Below are positions 25,668 to 33,719 of a stretch of 64,000 nucleotides of DNA, one piece after another. The stretch is from RECM01 sp047921215. Lineage in GTDB: Bacteria; Bacteroidota; Rhodothermia; Balneolales; Cyclonatronaceae. The notes below the pieces were generated by a model. It was not told where the DNA came from and made no database searches. It saw nothing but the letters and a program-made list of their open reading frames with translations. Numbering within the stretch: position 1 is the first letter of the stretch; each line of letters begins with the position of its first letter. The position numbers and the translations under genes were made by a program. The DNA is taken from positions 1 to 64,000 of the forward strand of contig JBLRWO010000020.1 of assembly GCA_047921215.1 (NCBI GenBank), in the 5' to 3' direction.

Positions 25668-28073
25668 ATGAAAATTTCCTACAACTGGCTTAAAGACTAC
25701 ATCAACCTTGATCTGAACGTTGAACAAGTAGCTGATATACTAACACTTACTGGTCTTGAAGTAGAAGATATCGAGCATATTGGCAGCAGTTTTAACGGGG
25801 TCGTTGTCGGCGAAGTACTTGCCGTGAGGCCACATGAAAATGCTGACCGGCTCACTGTTTGTACGGTAAATGCCGGTACGGGCACCGACCTGCAGATCAT
25901 CTGCGGAGCGCCCAATGTACGGGCCGGACAGAAGGTGCCGGTTGCACTGTTGGGATCGGTTTTACCCGTCAAACTGGAAGACGGAAGTAATCTTGTCATC
26001 AAAAAAGCCAAAATCCGGGGTGTCGCATCAGAAGGAATGATATGTGCAGAAGACGAGCTCGGAATTGGCGACGACCATTCCGGTATCATGGTACTTGATG
26101 CGGAGATCAAGCCTGGTACGCCATTCGCCGATATACATAACAGCTATGAGGATTACGTATTTGAAATCGGCCTGACCCCTAACCGACCGGACGCAAGCTG
26201 TCATATTGGAGTTGCAAGAGACCTGGCTGCTGTAACAGGTAAATCCCTCAGACTACCCGCAGTAACAGCTGAAAAATTTGATGCCTCACTTGATGACCGG
26301 ATCACAATACGCATTGAAAGTCCCGATAAATGTTACCGTTATGTGGGGATGATGGTTGAAAATGTTAAAATTGGCCCGTCGCCCGACTGGCTGCAAAACC
26401 GCCTCCGGGCCATCGGTCTTCGCCCCATCAACAACGTAGTCGATGTTACCAACTATGTAATGTATGAATTTGGTCAACCGCTTCATGCTTTTGATTACGA
26501 GACAATAGCCGGCAAGTCCGTCATTGTAAAAGATTATGACCATGCCACTTCTTTTATTACGCTGGATGATGTTGAGCGTAAGGTGCCTTCAGGCTCCATA
26601 TTTATCTGTGATGGGGAAAAACCGGTAGCCATCGGTGGTGTTATGGGCGGGGTAAACTCGGAAATTGCTGACAGTACATCGACTGTGTTTATCGAAAGTG
26701 CGAGTTTTAATGCGGTAAGTGTTCGAAAAACTTCCAAAACCCTGGCTTTACAAACCGATTCATCCTACCGGTTTGAACGCGGAGTAGACCCGAATGTAAC
26801 ACGTATTGCTGCGGCCAGATGTGCCGTTTTAATAGCTAAAACCGCCGGTGGTACCATTGTACGCGGCACGACCGATGTGTATCCGAATGTGATTGAACCG
26901 TTGCGGGTAAATCTGCGCCCGGCGTTTCTCAAACGTATTTTAGGCACCGAGATTGAAATCAGCACTGTAATTTCCATACTGGACCGTCTCGGGTTTGAAC
27001 CGGTTAATACCGGGGATACTATTGAATGCCGGGTACCCACATTCAGACCTGACGTTACTATGGAAATTGACCTGGTTGAAGAAGTGGCCAGGATTTACAA
27101 TTACAATAATATTCCTACAACCGGACGTATTGCATTTTCAAAACCCTCCTTACTGCCGCGGGAAGAAACATTTCAGGCTTTGCTTCGGGATACAGCCAAA
27201 ACGATGGGATTTCAGGAAATATACACCAATTCCCTGCTTCCTGATCAGGTTGCAGGGATGATGTCAGGAACGGACCATCTGCTTTCCACACTTAACCCCA
27301 TTTCCAAAGACCAGTCGCTGCTCAGGCCTTCGCTTGCTTACGGTTTTTTGAAAACCGTTGCATATAATTTCAACCGGCTTATCGATGGTGTTCGCCTTTT
27401 TGAAATTGGGAATGTATTTACCAAAACAGATAACGGAACCTATCACAAGGGAATTCGGGAAGAAGCAGTACTGTTGCTTGGTGTAGCCGGACAACGCTCA
27501 CGGGAACACTGGTCAACCACCGCTGCCGATTATACGGTACACGACATTAAATCAGCCTTTGATGCGGTTGCCCGAAAACTGCGGCTGCAATTTGAACAGG
27601 AAGTGTCTGGCAACAAAATCAGTTATCACTGTTCCGGTATAAATGTGGGGCACATTGTGATCGAAGGTACGGGTGATCTCAAAAAAATGGATATAAATCG
27701 TCCGACCTTTTATGGTGAGCTGTTTGTTCCCGCTCTGCAGGATTTGTACTACAACAATGATGCTCTTACGTATAAAGCGGTTCCAAAATATCCCCCCTTT
27801 GATTTTGACTTTGCCGTGATCGTGGGCAAAAATGTGGCGGCAGGCGACCTAGAACAGGTAACCCGAAAGGAAGCGGGTGCCCTGCTGATGAGTCTGAATG
27901 TATTTGATATTTTTGAAGGTAACCCCTTACAGGACAACGAGAAAAGCGTCGCTTTCAGGTTGCGTTTTATTGATTATGATAAAACATTGACTATCAAAGA
28001 TGTACAACCTATTATTGAAAAAATTCTCGGTAAGTTGAAAAAACAGTATAATGCGGTGTTAAGATCTCAATAA
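25668..28073 (+). CDS. pheT: Phenylalanine-tRNA ligase beta subunit
   Basis: The protein has 801 residues, the full family length. It starts with MKISYNWLKDYI, followed by a tRNA-binding OB domain (about 40-150), the B3/B4 editing region with LTPNRPDASCHIGVARD, the B5 domain (IEISTVISILDRLGF, with FRPDVTMEIDLVEEVARIYNY), the inactive core-like B6/B7 region and a C-terminal ferredoxin-like anticodon domain. It pairs with PheS. The small coiled-coil gene starts 10 nt after its stop. Confidence 0.97.
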   Translation: MKISYNWLKDYINLDLNVEQVADILTLTGLEVEDIEHIGSSFNGVVVGEVLAVRPHENADRLTVCTVNAGTGTDLQIICGAPNVRAGQKVPVALLGSVLPVKLEDGSNLVIKKAKIRGVASEGMICAEDELGIGDDHSGIMVLDAEIKPGTPFADIHNSYEDYVFEIGLTPNRPDASCHIGVARDLAAVTGKSLRLPAVTAEKFDASLDDRITIRIESPDKCYRYVGMMVENVKIGPSPDWLQNRLRAIGLRPINNVVDVTNYVMYEFGQPLHAFDYETIAGKSVIVKDYDHATSFITLDDVERKVPSGSIFICDGEKPVAIGGVMGGVNSEIADSTSTVFIESASFNAVSVRKTSKTLALQTDSSYRFERGVDPNVTRIAAARCAVLIAKTAGGTIVRGTTDVYPNVIEPLRVNLRPAFLKRILGTEIEISTVISILDRLGFEPVNTGDTIECRVPTFRPDVTMEIDLVEEVARIYNYNNIPTTGRIAFSKPSLLPREETFQALLRDTAKTMGFQEIYTNSLLPDQVAGMMSGTDHLLSTLNPISKDQSLLRPSLAYGFLKTVAYNFNRLIDGVRLFEIGNVFTKTDNGTYHKGIREEAVLLLGVAGQRSREHWSTTAADYTVHDIKSAFDAVARKLRLQFEQEVSGNKISYHCSGINVGHIVIEGTGDLKKMDINRPTFYGELFVPALQDLYYNNDALTYKAVPKYPPFDFDFAVIVGKNVAAGDLEQVTRKEAGALLMSLNVFDIFEGNPLQDNEKSVAFRLRFIDYDKTLTIKDVQPIIEKILGKLKKQYNAVLRSQ

Positions 28074-28083
28074 TCCGGTTATC

Positions 28084-28335
28084 ATGGCAGATAACAAACA
28101 TCCATCACATATCGAAGTGGAACAGACCCTGGTGAAGATTCACCGTGAGTTGAATAAACTGCGGGCACGATGTGAACAATTGCACGGGCAAAATGAAAAG
28201 ATGCGCAGCGAACTCGATGAGATCAAAAACCGGGGGAAAAACTTTTTTGGTGGTATGACCGAAAAAGACCGTATGGCGTGTAAGCAACAGATCAACAACC
28301 TGATCAACAGAATTGATACCTATTTACCTGAATGA
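28084..28335 (+). CDS. Small coiled-coil protein upstream of zapA (ZapB-like, function unknown)
   Basis: The 83-residue protein has a heptad-rich helix at about residues 10-50 (VEQTLVKIHRELNKLRARCE and beyond), a Gly/Phe break (GKNFFGG), and a C-terminal helix (MACKQQINNLINRIDTYL). It has no membrane segment. Its stop overlaps the zapA start as ATGA, so the two are translationally coupled. Short coiled-coil genes directly before zapA recur in related bacteria. By position and shape it may be a Z-ring associated partner of ZapA, but I recognise no defined family. Confidence 0.75.
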   Translation: MADNKHPSHIEVEQTLVKIHRELNKLRARCEQLHGQNEKMRSELDEIKNRGKNFFGGMTEKDRMACKQQINNLINRIDTYLPE

Positions 28336-28646
28336 TGATGAAATCAATTAAAGTCAGTATTCTGGGACGTCAGTATCCGTTGCGGGTGAATGAAGCGGAT
28401 GTTGATATGATGTATGATATTGCAACTTATGTGGATGACCGGTTCCGCTCGTTCAAGAAGGAACTGATCAATCAAAATGATACCACAATTATGGTGCTTG
28501 CATGTCTTAGTATCGCAGAAGACTATTTCGTCGCAAAAAACCAGTCTGACGGTTCCGGTAACGCGGGTAAGGTACCAACAGAGATAAATTCGTCGCTGAA
28601 TGAACTTTTAGCTGAAATTAAATCTCTAAATCACGATATTACATAG
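28332..28646 (+). CDS. zapA: Cell division protein ZapA
   Basis: ZapA is a small tetrameric protein that cross-links FtsZ filaments at midcell. The 104-residue product shows the N-terminal beta-hairpin/helix domain: IKVSILGRQYPLRV, then MYDIATYVDDRF and the long helix with TTIMVLACLSIAEDYF. The start overlaps the preceding coiled-coil gene by 4 bp. A 6S RNA candidate follows after 36 nt; zapA next to ssrS is a very widely conserved neighbourhood. Confidence 0.93.
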   Translation: MMMKSIKVSILGRQYPLRVNEADVDMMYDIATYVDDRFRSFKKELINQNDTTIMVLACLSIAEDYFVAKNQSDGSGNAGKVPTEINSSLNELLAEIKSLNHDIT

Positions 28647-28682
28647 AGCCATTCAGGCGATCTTATCGATCTTTCATATACT

Positions 28683-28862
28683 ACCGGTGAGGCAGATTAT
28701 CGGGCATAGCATGAACGATAACTAGAAGAAAGGGAGCTCTTCTTTAGCTGGCAATAACATGCCTCAGTCCTTTGGATTAGTGGACGTTAGACCCAGTTGA
28801 GCGGGTTCCCACCGTGTTTAGATACGGTTCTTTGCTAGCCCCTGCTTTACCGGTTTTTTTTT
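28683..28862 (+). ncRNA. ssrS: 6S RNA candidate
   Basis: 6S RNA mimics an open promoter and sequesters housekeeping RNA polymerase in stationary phase. Three points support the call. The place is right, directly downstream of zapA. The length of about 175 nt is right. The fold is right: a 13-bp closing stem (28683-28695 with 28842-28854, including two G-U pairs) and an inner stem GGGC-TAGC (28702-28710) with GCTAGCCC (28834-28841), then a large internal region with local hairpins (AGAAGA/TCTTCT at about 28723-28745, and the CCTCAGTCC region). An eight-base T-run follows the closing stem. Confidence 0.78.
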
Positions 28863-28867
28863 GAACC

Positions 28868-28889
28868 GGCCGGTTATCCGGCCTTTTTT
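28868..28889 (+). terminator. Intrinsic terminator immediately before ymdB
   Basis: GGCCGG-TTAT-CCGGCC (28868-28883) is followed by six T residues. It lies just past the T-run that ends the 6S candidate and only 6 nt before the ymdB start codon. An alternative hairpin, CCGGTT (28851-28856) with AACCGG (28864-28869), would compete with it. Confidence 0.85.
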
Positions 28890-28895
28890 ATATAC

Positions 28896-29708
28896 ATGTC
28901 AAAACAGATTAACATCCTTTTTATCGGCGATATCGTTGGGGATCCCGGCCTCGGTATCGTTGAAACCCTTCTCCCAACCTTCCGAAGCAAGTACAAGGCC
29001 GACTTTATCATTGCCAACGGCGAAAATTCTCATGAGGGGATGGGTATAAATGAATCCATTGTTAAAAACCTGTACTCCCTGGGGGTTGACGTGATAACAG
29101 GAGGCAATCACAGCTTTGCCAAATGGAAAATTTATCCCTACATGAAGACCGACCCCAGGCTGCTCAGACCCATGAACTACCCGAGAGGTGCTCACGGCTT
29201 CGGTTATGGAATCTATCCCCTGAACGATACTGGACTGAAAATCGGCGTCGTCAATCTGCAGGGTCGCACCTTTATGCAGGCTATTGATGATCCCTTCAGG
29301 ACGGCTGAATGGGTTATTGAGAAAATCAGGGAAGAGACAAACATCATTTTTGTGGATTTTCACGCAGAAGCCACTGCGGAAAAAGTGGCCTTTGCCTGGC
29401 ATGTTGACGGTCTGGTATCAGCCATTGTTGGAACGCATACCCATATTCCAACCAACGATGCCCGTATACTGCCCAAGGGAACCGGATATGTCACAGATTC
29501 AGGGATGACCGGATCGTACAACTCGGTAATCGGTATGGACAAAGACGTTGCCATAAAACGCTTCCTGCTGGGAACACCTCACAAGTACAGTGTGGCCAAC
29601 GGAGACAACCGCTTTGCCGGAGTTCTTGTTAGTATTGATACCGAAACGGCCCTTTGCAGGAATATTGAACCCATCATATTTCCGGCTTTCAGAAATTCCC
29701 AGGATTGA
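28896..29708 (+). CDS. YmdB family metallophosphoesterase
   Basis: YmdB of Bacillus is a di-metal phosphodiesterase active on 2',3'-cyclic nucleotides that influences biofilm and motility choices. This 270-residue protein has the full family pattern: LFIGDIVGDPG at the start, FIIANGENSHEGMG, GGNHSFAK, VNLQGRTFM, FVDFHAEATAEK, GTHTHIPTNDARILPKGT and SGMTGSYNSVIG. Metal ligands Asp, Glu, Asn and His appear intact. It sits downstream of the 6S candidate and overlaps the next gene at TGATG. A terminator directly precedes its start. Confidence 0.92.
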   Translation: MSKQINILFIGDIVGDPGLGIVETLLPTFRSKYKADFIIANGENSHEGMGINESIVKNLYSLGVDVITGGNHSFAKWKIYPYMKTDPRLLRPMNYPRGAHGFGYGIYPLNDTGLKIGVVNLQGRTFMQAIDDPFRTAEWVIEKIREETNIIFVDFHAEATAEKVAFAWHVDGLVSAIVGTHTHIPTNDARILPKGTGYVTDSGMTGSYNSVIGMDKDVAIKRFLLGTPHKYSVANGDNRFAGVLVSIDTETALCRNIEPIIFPAFRNSQD

Positions 29709-30394
29709 TGGATACCCTACTTCAGGCAACGGATCTGACTAAAGATTACAAATCCAAAGACGGGAGTTCTATACTCAGGGTACTCGACGGAGTCGATATC
29801 AGTATTAAACGCGGAAGCGTGGTATCCATTACCGGAGCCAGTGGTTCGGGAAAAAGTACACTACTGCATATTCTCGGCGGACTCGACCGGCCTACCACCG
29901 GCCAGGTGCTATTCAGGCAAACAAACCTGAGTAACCTCAGCGACGACCATCTCGCCGTCTTCAGAAATCAAAACCTGGGATTCATTTTTCAGTTCCATCA
30001 TCTGCTGCCCGAGTTTACAGCGATCGAAAACGTAATGATGCCCGGATTAATCAGCGGTAAAGGCATTGATGAGCTGAAGGACAAAGCCGGAGGGCTTCTT
30101 GGGAAATTTGGACTTGACAACAGGGCAGAACATCGGCCTTCAGAACTTTCAGGAGGTGAGCAACAACGAGTGGCTGCCGCCCGGGCATTGATGAATGATC
30201 CCGATCTGATACTGGCTGATGAACCTACAGGAAATCTGGACGATAAAAATACCGAGGGAATGCTGGAATTGCTCTTTTCTCTTCGCGATCAGGACGGAAT
30301 GACACTGGTTATGGTTACACATGACCTTAAAATTGCCGACCGTTGTGATGAGCAACTGGTACTACACAAAGGTCAATTGCGCTTTAACGATTAA
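29708..30394 (+). CDS. LolD-like ABC transporter ATP-binding protein
   Basis: This 228-residue ATPase is of the LolD/MacB type (about 220 residues, no extra domains): Walker A GASGSGKSTLL, Q-loop region FIFQFHHLLPEFTA, signature LSGGEQQR and Walker B LILADEPTGNLD. LolD powers release of lipoproteins from the inner membrane through LolC/E, and MacB-like relatives export other substrates. No permease gene lies nearby, so the partner must be elsewhere. ATG 29708 overlaps the ymdB stop (TGATG); a TTG one codon earlier is also possible. Confidence 0.88.
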   Translation: MDTLLQATDLTKDYKSKDGSSILRVLDGVDISIKRGSVVSITGASGSGKSTLLHILGGLDRPTTGQVLFRQTNLSNLSDDHLAVFRNQNLGFIFQFHHLLPEFTAIENVMMPGLISGKGIDELKDKAGGLLGKFGLDNRAEHRPSELSGGEQQRVAAARALMNDPDLILADEPTGNLDDKNTEGMLELLFSLRDQDGMTLVMVTHDLKIADRCDEQLVLHKGQLRFND

Positions 30395-30475
30395 GAATAC
30401 ATGGATATACAGTTCATTTATGTGACATTCAGATACTTCCGGCTGTGAACAATATCCCATCCTCAACGATTTCAG

Positions 30476-30506
30476 TTGCAACACGACTAAAACAGTGATA
30501 ACTTTC
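30476..30506 (+). promoter_or_regulatory. Candidate Bacteroidota-type promoter for the TPR gene
   Basis: TTG (30476-30478) is followed after exactly 20 nt by TAACTTTC (30499-30506), a 7-of-8 match to the -7 element TAnnTTTG. The start codon lies about 40 nt downstream (30547). Transcription would begin near 30513. Confidence 0.45.
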
Positions 30507-30546
30507 ATGCTTTTGATATAAACAACACAGCAACTTTTTTATCTGA

Positions 30547-31245
30547 ATGACAAACAAGCCCAAATCCAAACAGAGTCAACCCGTAGACAGTGATGCACTG
30601 ATTACCTATTATGCCATCGCCAGTATTTGGGTCAAGAACAATCTTGCCCTTGTAATCGGGACAACAATTGGTCTTATAGCCGTAATTTCCATTGGCCTGT
30701 TCATGTACACCAAAAGCCAGGCCAATGAGCGGGCGTCTGAAGAGCTGTTAGGTTTTGCGGAGATCAAATTCAGTGCGGGTGATTTTGAGGCTGCCCTGCT
30801 GGGGGATGATCAGACATTCACTGCCGGTTTTGCGGAAATAATAGACACCTATCCCCGAACAAAAGCGGCAAATATGGCCCGGTACTATGCCGCTGTAAGT
30901 GAATTCAAACTCGATAACTACGAATCGGCTCTTATATACATCCGGGATTTTGACCCGCCTTCCGGTATCATGGGAGTAGGCCCGATAACCCTGCACGGAT
31001 CCATTCTCATGAGCCTTGAAAGGTACAGTGACGCCATAACTGTTTTTAAAAAAGCCGCCGATTGGGATATGAACACATCCACTACACCCTACAATTTGCT
31101 AATGGCAGCAGAATCTGCTTTGCTTGCCGGAGATTACAGTCAGGCCGAAGGGCTGGTCAGGGAAATCGTAACCCGTTATGAGAACAGCCCGGCAGCGGCA
31201 AACGCTCAAAAGCTAAAAGGCAAACTGGCGACTATGGGTTCCTGA
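30547..31245 (+). CDS. Membrane-anchored TPR protein (YfgM/BamD-like layout)
   Basis: The 232-residue protein has a short cytoplasmic N-terminus, one transmembrane helix (about 33-54) and a periplasmic region of TPR-like helices. Examples are FAEIIDTYPRTKAANMARYY, YESALIYIRDF, RYSDAITVFKKAA and DYSQAEGLVREIV. This matches the YfgM/tetratricopeptide layout; YfgM is an ancillary SecYEG-linked chaperone in E. coli. The function here is not proven. It has its own probable promoter. A structured segment begins right after the stop, and a terminator lies about 420 nt further on. Confidence 0.8.
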   Translation: MTNKPKSKQSQPVDSDALITYYAIASIWVKNNLALVIGTTIGLIAVISIGLFMYTKSQANERASEELLGFAEIKFSAGDFEAALLGDDQTFTAGFAEIIDTYPRTKAANMARYYAAVSEFKLDNYESALIYIRDFDPPSGIMGVGPITLHGSILMSLERYSDAITVFKKAADWDMNTSTTPYNLLMAAESALLAGDYSQAEGLVREIVTRYENSPAAANAQKLKGKLATMGS

Positions 31246-31309
31246 CCGAAACCCGGTTCAGTCAGTTCATAGCACGAAGTCTACAACCGGGACAGTGTTC
31301 CCGTTTCGG
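31246..31309 (+). other. Strongly structured segment directly after the TPR gene
   Basis: CCGAAAC (31246-31252) pairs with GTTTCGG (31303-31309), and inside it CCCGGTT (31252-31258) pairs with AACCGGG (31285-31291). A competing small hairpin, CGGGA-CAGTGT-TCCCG, lies at 31289-31304. There is no T-run. It may be a 3' end stabiliser or part of a small RNA. Confidence 0.4.
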
Positions 31310-31402
31310 CTTGTCTACTGATTACATTCCTCTCTGGGGTTATCGTCACATGGCATCATTCAGAAATGTTGAATTGTTGAATGCCATCATTTCTCCTCCA
31401 TC

Positions 31403-31485
31403 TTCCCTGTTCCCTGTTCCCTGTTCTTCCGTTGCACGTCCGGCAGAGAACTACACCCTGTTGATTCAGAACTGTTGATTCAGAG
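31403..31485 (+). repeat. Short tandem repeats in a non-coding gap
   Basis: Three perfect copies of TTCCCTG (31403-31423) and a 14-nt tandem duplication of CTGTTGATTCAGA(A/G) (31458-31471 and 31472-31485) lie in the 572-nt gap 31246-31817. I see no gene in this gap. It contains these repeats, the hairpin at 31246 and the terminator at 31661. Confidence 0.7.
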
Positions 31486-31660
31486 CCGCTGTAACTGGTG
31501 TTTATTTATGCCTTTGTAATAGGCCGTATCCGGATGGCATCTGGTGATAGTATTAGAATTTTCTGATATAGGAACAAGGCGTTTGCCACCCGGTACAAAT
31601 GTTCAGTTAGCTACTATAGCACTTCGTTTCAAATGACGAAACATAATGACCTTCAATTCA

Positions 31661-31697
31661 AGCCCTCAATTTTGACCGGTTGAGGGCTATTTTTTTG
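31661..31697 (+). terminator. Intrinsic terminator in the gap after the TPR gene
   Basis: AGCCCTCAA (31661-31669) pairs with TTGAGGGCT (31680-31688), followed by A and seven T residues. The T-run is on the plus strand only. It lies about 415 nt past the TPR stop, which is far for that gene and leaves room for an unannotated short transcript. Confidence 0.85.
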
Positions 31698-31817
31698 CTG
31701 CCTGTAGAACGATACACACAAGGTTTACAGGAGTCATGTAAAACATGAAGAACGAATCATGACAGGGTATCATGGCGTCCACTTTCCTGATTACAGTCAT
31801 CAGCAGAATTCAGTGGA

Positions 31818-32516
31818 TTACTTTGAAGAAGATGTGAACAGGATTTCATCAATAATCCCGCGGGTGGAAAGGTTCAGAAGTGTATCGATAAGTCTGGCAA
31901 CATCTACCGGGTCAATGAGAGTCTCCGTGTCACGATCCTCTTCATCCCACGAACCGGAAGCAGTCGGACCAAGGTTAATTGCGGTGGCAGCCACGTCCTG
32001 ACCGGCAAGGCTTTGCCGCAGTGAACGTGTATAGCCCAGTAATGCATGCTTGGAAACCGCGTAGGCAGGACTTCGCTCTATTCCGGCAAGTGAGGCGATC
32101 GAACAGATATTTACAATCAGAGCGGGCGTGTTTGTGAGCAGATCGGGGAGAAAACGGCGGGTTGCTGCTACCGCGGTAATCACATTTGACCGGAACTGCT
32201 CGTAATAGTCCTGAATCTGCGTTTCTTCAAGATTCTTTTCGATGTAAACACCAGCATTATTGATCAGAACAGATGGGTTAAAATTCCCGGGAAGCGATGT
32301 CCGGTTTAATTCCTCCTCATCTGTCAGATCTACCGGCATTGTATAAATGGTACACCCGTGTATTCGGCAGACATCAGCAACCTGCTCAAGTCTGACATGG
32401 TTACGGCCAATCAGCAGCAACGGATTTTTTCTTACCCTGGCAAGATATTCAGCTGTTGAGGCACCGATTCCACGGCTGGCACCCGTTATGATAATTCCTG
32501 ATTCGGGTGAGATCAT
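31818..32516 (-). CDS. Short-chain dehydrogenase/reductase
   Basis: This 232-residue SDR of classical type has cofactor motif TGASRGIG (about 11-18), structural NNAG and catalytic Ser with YAVSK (Tyr-x-x-x-Lys). The residues after the beta-2 strand (LLIGRNHVRL) fit NADP use. The substrate cannot be told from sequence. It lies only 3 nt after queE on the same strand, so it is probably in the queD-queE transcript, but I know of no SDR step in 7-deazaguanine synthesis; QueF is unrelated. Confidence 0.85.
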   Translation of the reverse strand: MISPESGIIITGASRGIGASTAEYLARVRKNPLLLIGRNHVRLEQVADVCRIHGCTIYTMPVDLTDEEELNRTSLPGNFNPSVLINNAGVYIEKNLEETQIQDYYEQFRSNVITAVAATRRFLPDLLTNTPALIVNICSIASLAGIERSPAYAVSKHALLGYTRSLRQSLAGQDVAATAINLGPTASGSWDEEDRDTETLIDPVDVARLIDTLLNLSTRGIIDEILFTSSSK

Positions 32517-32519
32517 GGA

Positions 32520-33176
32520 TCAGCGTACCCCGAGATATTTGTGTGTCTGAAGACTGATACCCCAATGCGGGTTTTTCTTGACGTAATCAACAATTAATGG
32601 CATTGATCCGGGGGTATCCCACTCCGGTTGCAGCAGAAGTATTGCCCCATCACGGCATTTTGAGGCCTCCTCTTCGGCCCATTGCAGGTCTTTCTTTGTA
32701 AGTACCACCACCTTTAGCTCGTCCACGAATTGGTAAATTTCATCCACCGGTTTTTTGAAACGTTTCGGTGACAGGGTAACCCAATCGAGATGCCCACTTA
32801 CTGCAGAGGAACCGCTCGTTTCGATGTGCACAGCCATCCCTGCATTTTTTAATGCAACCGTAAGCGGCTCAAGGTCATGCAGCAGAGGTTCACCACCTGT
32901 AATCACGACAAAAGGTGCGCCGGATTTCCCTGCCGCTTCAACCAGTTCACCAACCATAACACGCGGATGTTTCCCGGCATCCCAGCTGTCTTTCACATCA
33001 CACCACCAGCATTTGACATCACACCCGGCGGTTCGTATAAAATATGAGGCTTTTCCGGTATGATAACCCTCGCCCTGGATAGTATGGAAATGTTCCATTA
33101 CCGGGTATTCCACATGCAGGATATCTTGTTCAAGTACTGATAAATCAGAACTTTTTTTGTATTCGGGGTGATGCAC
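32520..33176 (-). CDS. queE: 7-carboxy-7-deazaguanine synthase, radical SAM
   Basis: QueE rearranges 6-carboxytetrahydropterin to 7-carboxy-7-deazaguanine using S-adenosylmethionine and a 4Fe-4S cluster, a step to queuosine in tRNA. The 218-residue protein has FHTIQGEGYHTG and the cluster motif C52-DVK-C56-WW-C59, matching the CxxxCxxC of the family, then VITGGEPLLH (Gly-rich SAM motif). The start is GTG 33176, 4 nt after the queD stop; an internal ATG nearer to HTIQGEG is also possible. It is grouped with queD. Confidence 0.94.
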   Translation of the reverse strand: MHHPEYKKSSDLSVLEQDILHVEYPVMEHFHTIQGEGYHTGKASYFIRTAGCDVKCWWCDVKDSWDAGKHPRVMVGELVEAAGKSGAPFVVITGGEPLLHDLEPLTVALKNAGMAVHIETSGSSAVSGHLDWVTLSPKRFKKPVDEIYQFVDELKVVVLTKKDLQWAEEEASKCRDGAILLLQPEWDTPGSMPLIVDYVKKNPHWGISLQTHKYLGVR

Positions 33177-33180
33177 GAGT

Positions 33181-33570
33181 TTACAGGTTTTTATCTGTGT
33201 ATTCGACCCAACTGTCGGGCGTTTCCCATACGGTTACGGTCAGATCAATGCCGGCAGGTATACGTTTTCGGGTCTCTTCATGAATATATTCGGCAATGCG
33301 CTCGGCTGATGTGGCAACCTGTAGTACGTCATTGAGTACAGCATGGTCAAAACCACCTTTCTCCACATCTTTTCCGGCCCATTTCAGTTCCTGGAAATCA
33401 CATACCATATCGGGCGACGAAAGGTATTTGGACGGGTTCAATTTATGTGACCGGGCCGAGATACGAACACGATACGTATGCCCGTGCATTCGGCCGCATT
33501 TACCGTCATAGCCCTCAATAAAATGGGCTGAATCAAATTTGAATTCCGTATTTAAAGTCCAGGTAGGCAT
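33181..33570 (-). CDS. queD: 6-carboxy-5,6,7,8-tetrahydropterin synthase
   Basis: QueD converts 7,8-dihydroneopterin triphosphate to 6-carboxytetrahydropterin, the step before QueE. The 129-residue protein has zinc ligands His16, His29 and His31 (FDSAHF and MHGHTY), catalytic Cys25 in DGKCGRMHGH, the LDHAVLND-like FDHAVLND, and a C-terminal VWETPDSWVEY. A TTG at 33582 would extend it by four residues; I chose ATG 33570. A tandem repeat lies upstream (33674-33711). No preQ1 riboswitch is apparent. Confidence 0.94.
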   Translation of the reverse strand: MPTWTLNTEFKFDSAHFIEGYDGKCGRMHGHTYRVRISARSHKLNPSKYLSSPDMVCDFQELKWAGKDVEKGGFDHAVLNDVLQVATSAERIAEYIHEETRKRIPAGIDLTVTVWETPDSWVEYTDKNL

Positions 33571-33673
33571 TCCGGTCAGCAAAGTTAAATCCTCAATGAA
33601 TAACTTTCAAAGATACGAAATATCAGTGAAACGCGAATTTGCGATTTCCAACCGGTTAAAAGGATTTACTAAT

Positions 33674-33711
33674 AGTACGTACGTTTTGCTTGACAGTAAG
33701 TACGTTTTGCT
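33674..33711. repeat. Two 17-nt direct repeats with 21-nt period upstream of queD
   Basis: AGTACGTACGTTTTGCT (33674-33690) and AGTAAGTACGTTTTGCT (33695-33711) differ at one base. The 21-bp period equals two helical turns, as in tandem operator sites. They lie in the 149-nt gap between the beta-barrel gene's stop and queD, about 105-140 nt before the queD start. Confidence 0.5.
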
Positions 33712-33719
33712 AATCCCGA

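Noticed and set aside
31759..32001. 80-residue plus-strand frame at the SDR 3' end
   Set aside because: It mostly reads antisense to the SDR gene and has no ribosome binding site.
33571..33719. preQ1 riboswitch upstream of queD
   Set aside because: No stem-loop with the short A-rich tail of preQ1-I or the preQ1-II pattern can be seen; only the direct repeats are present.
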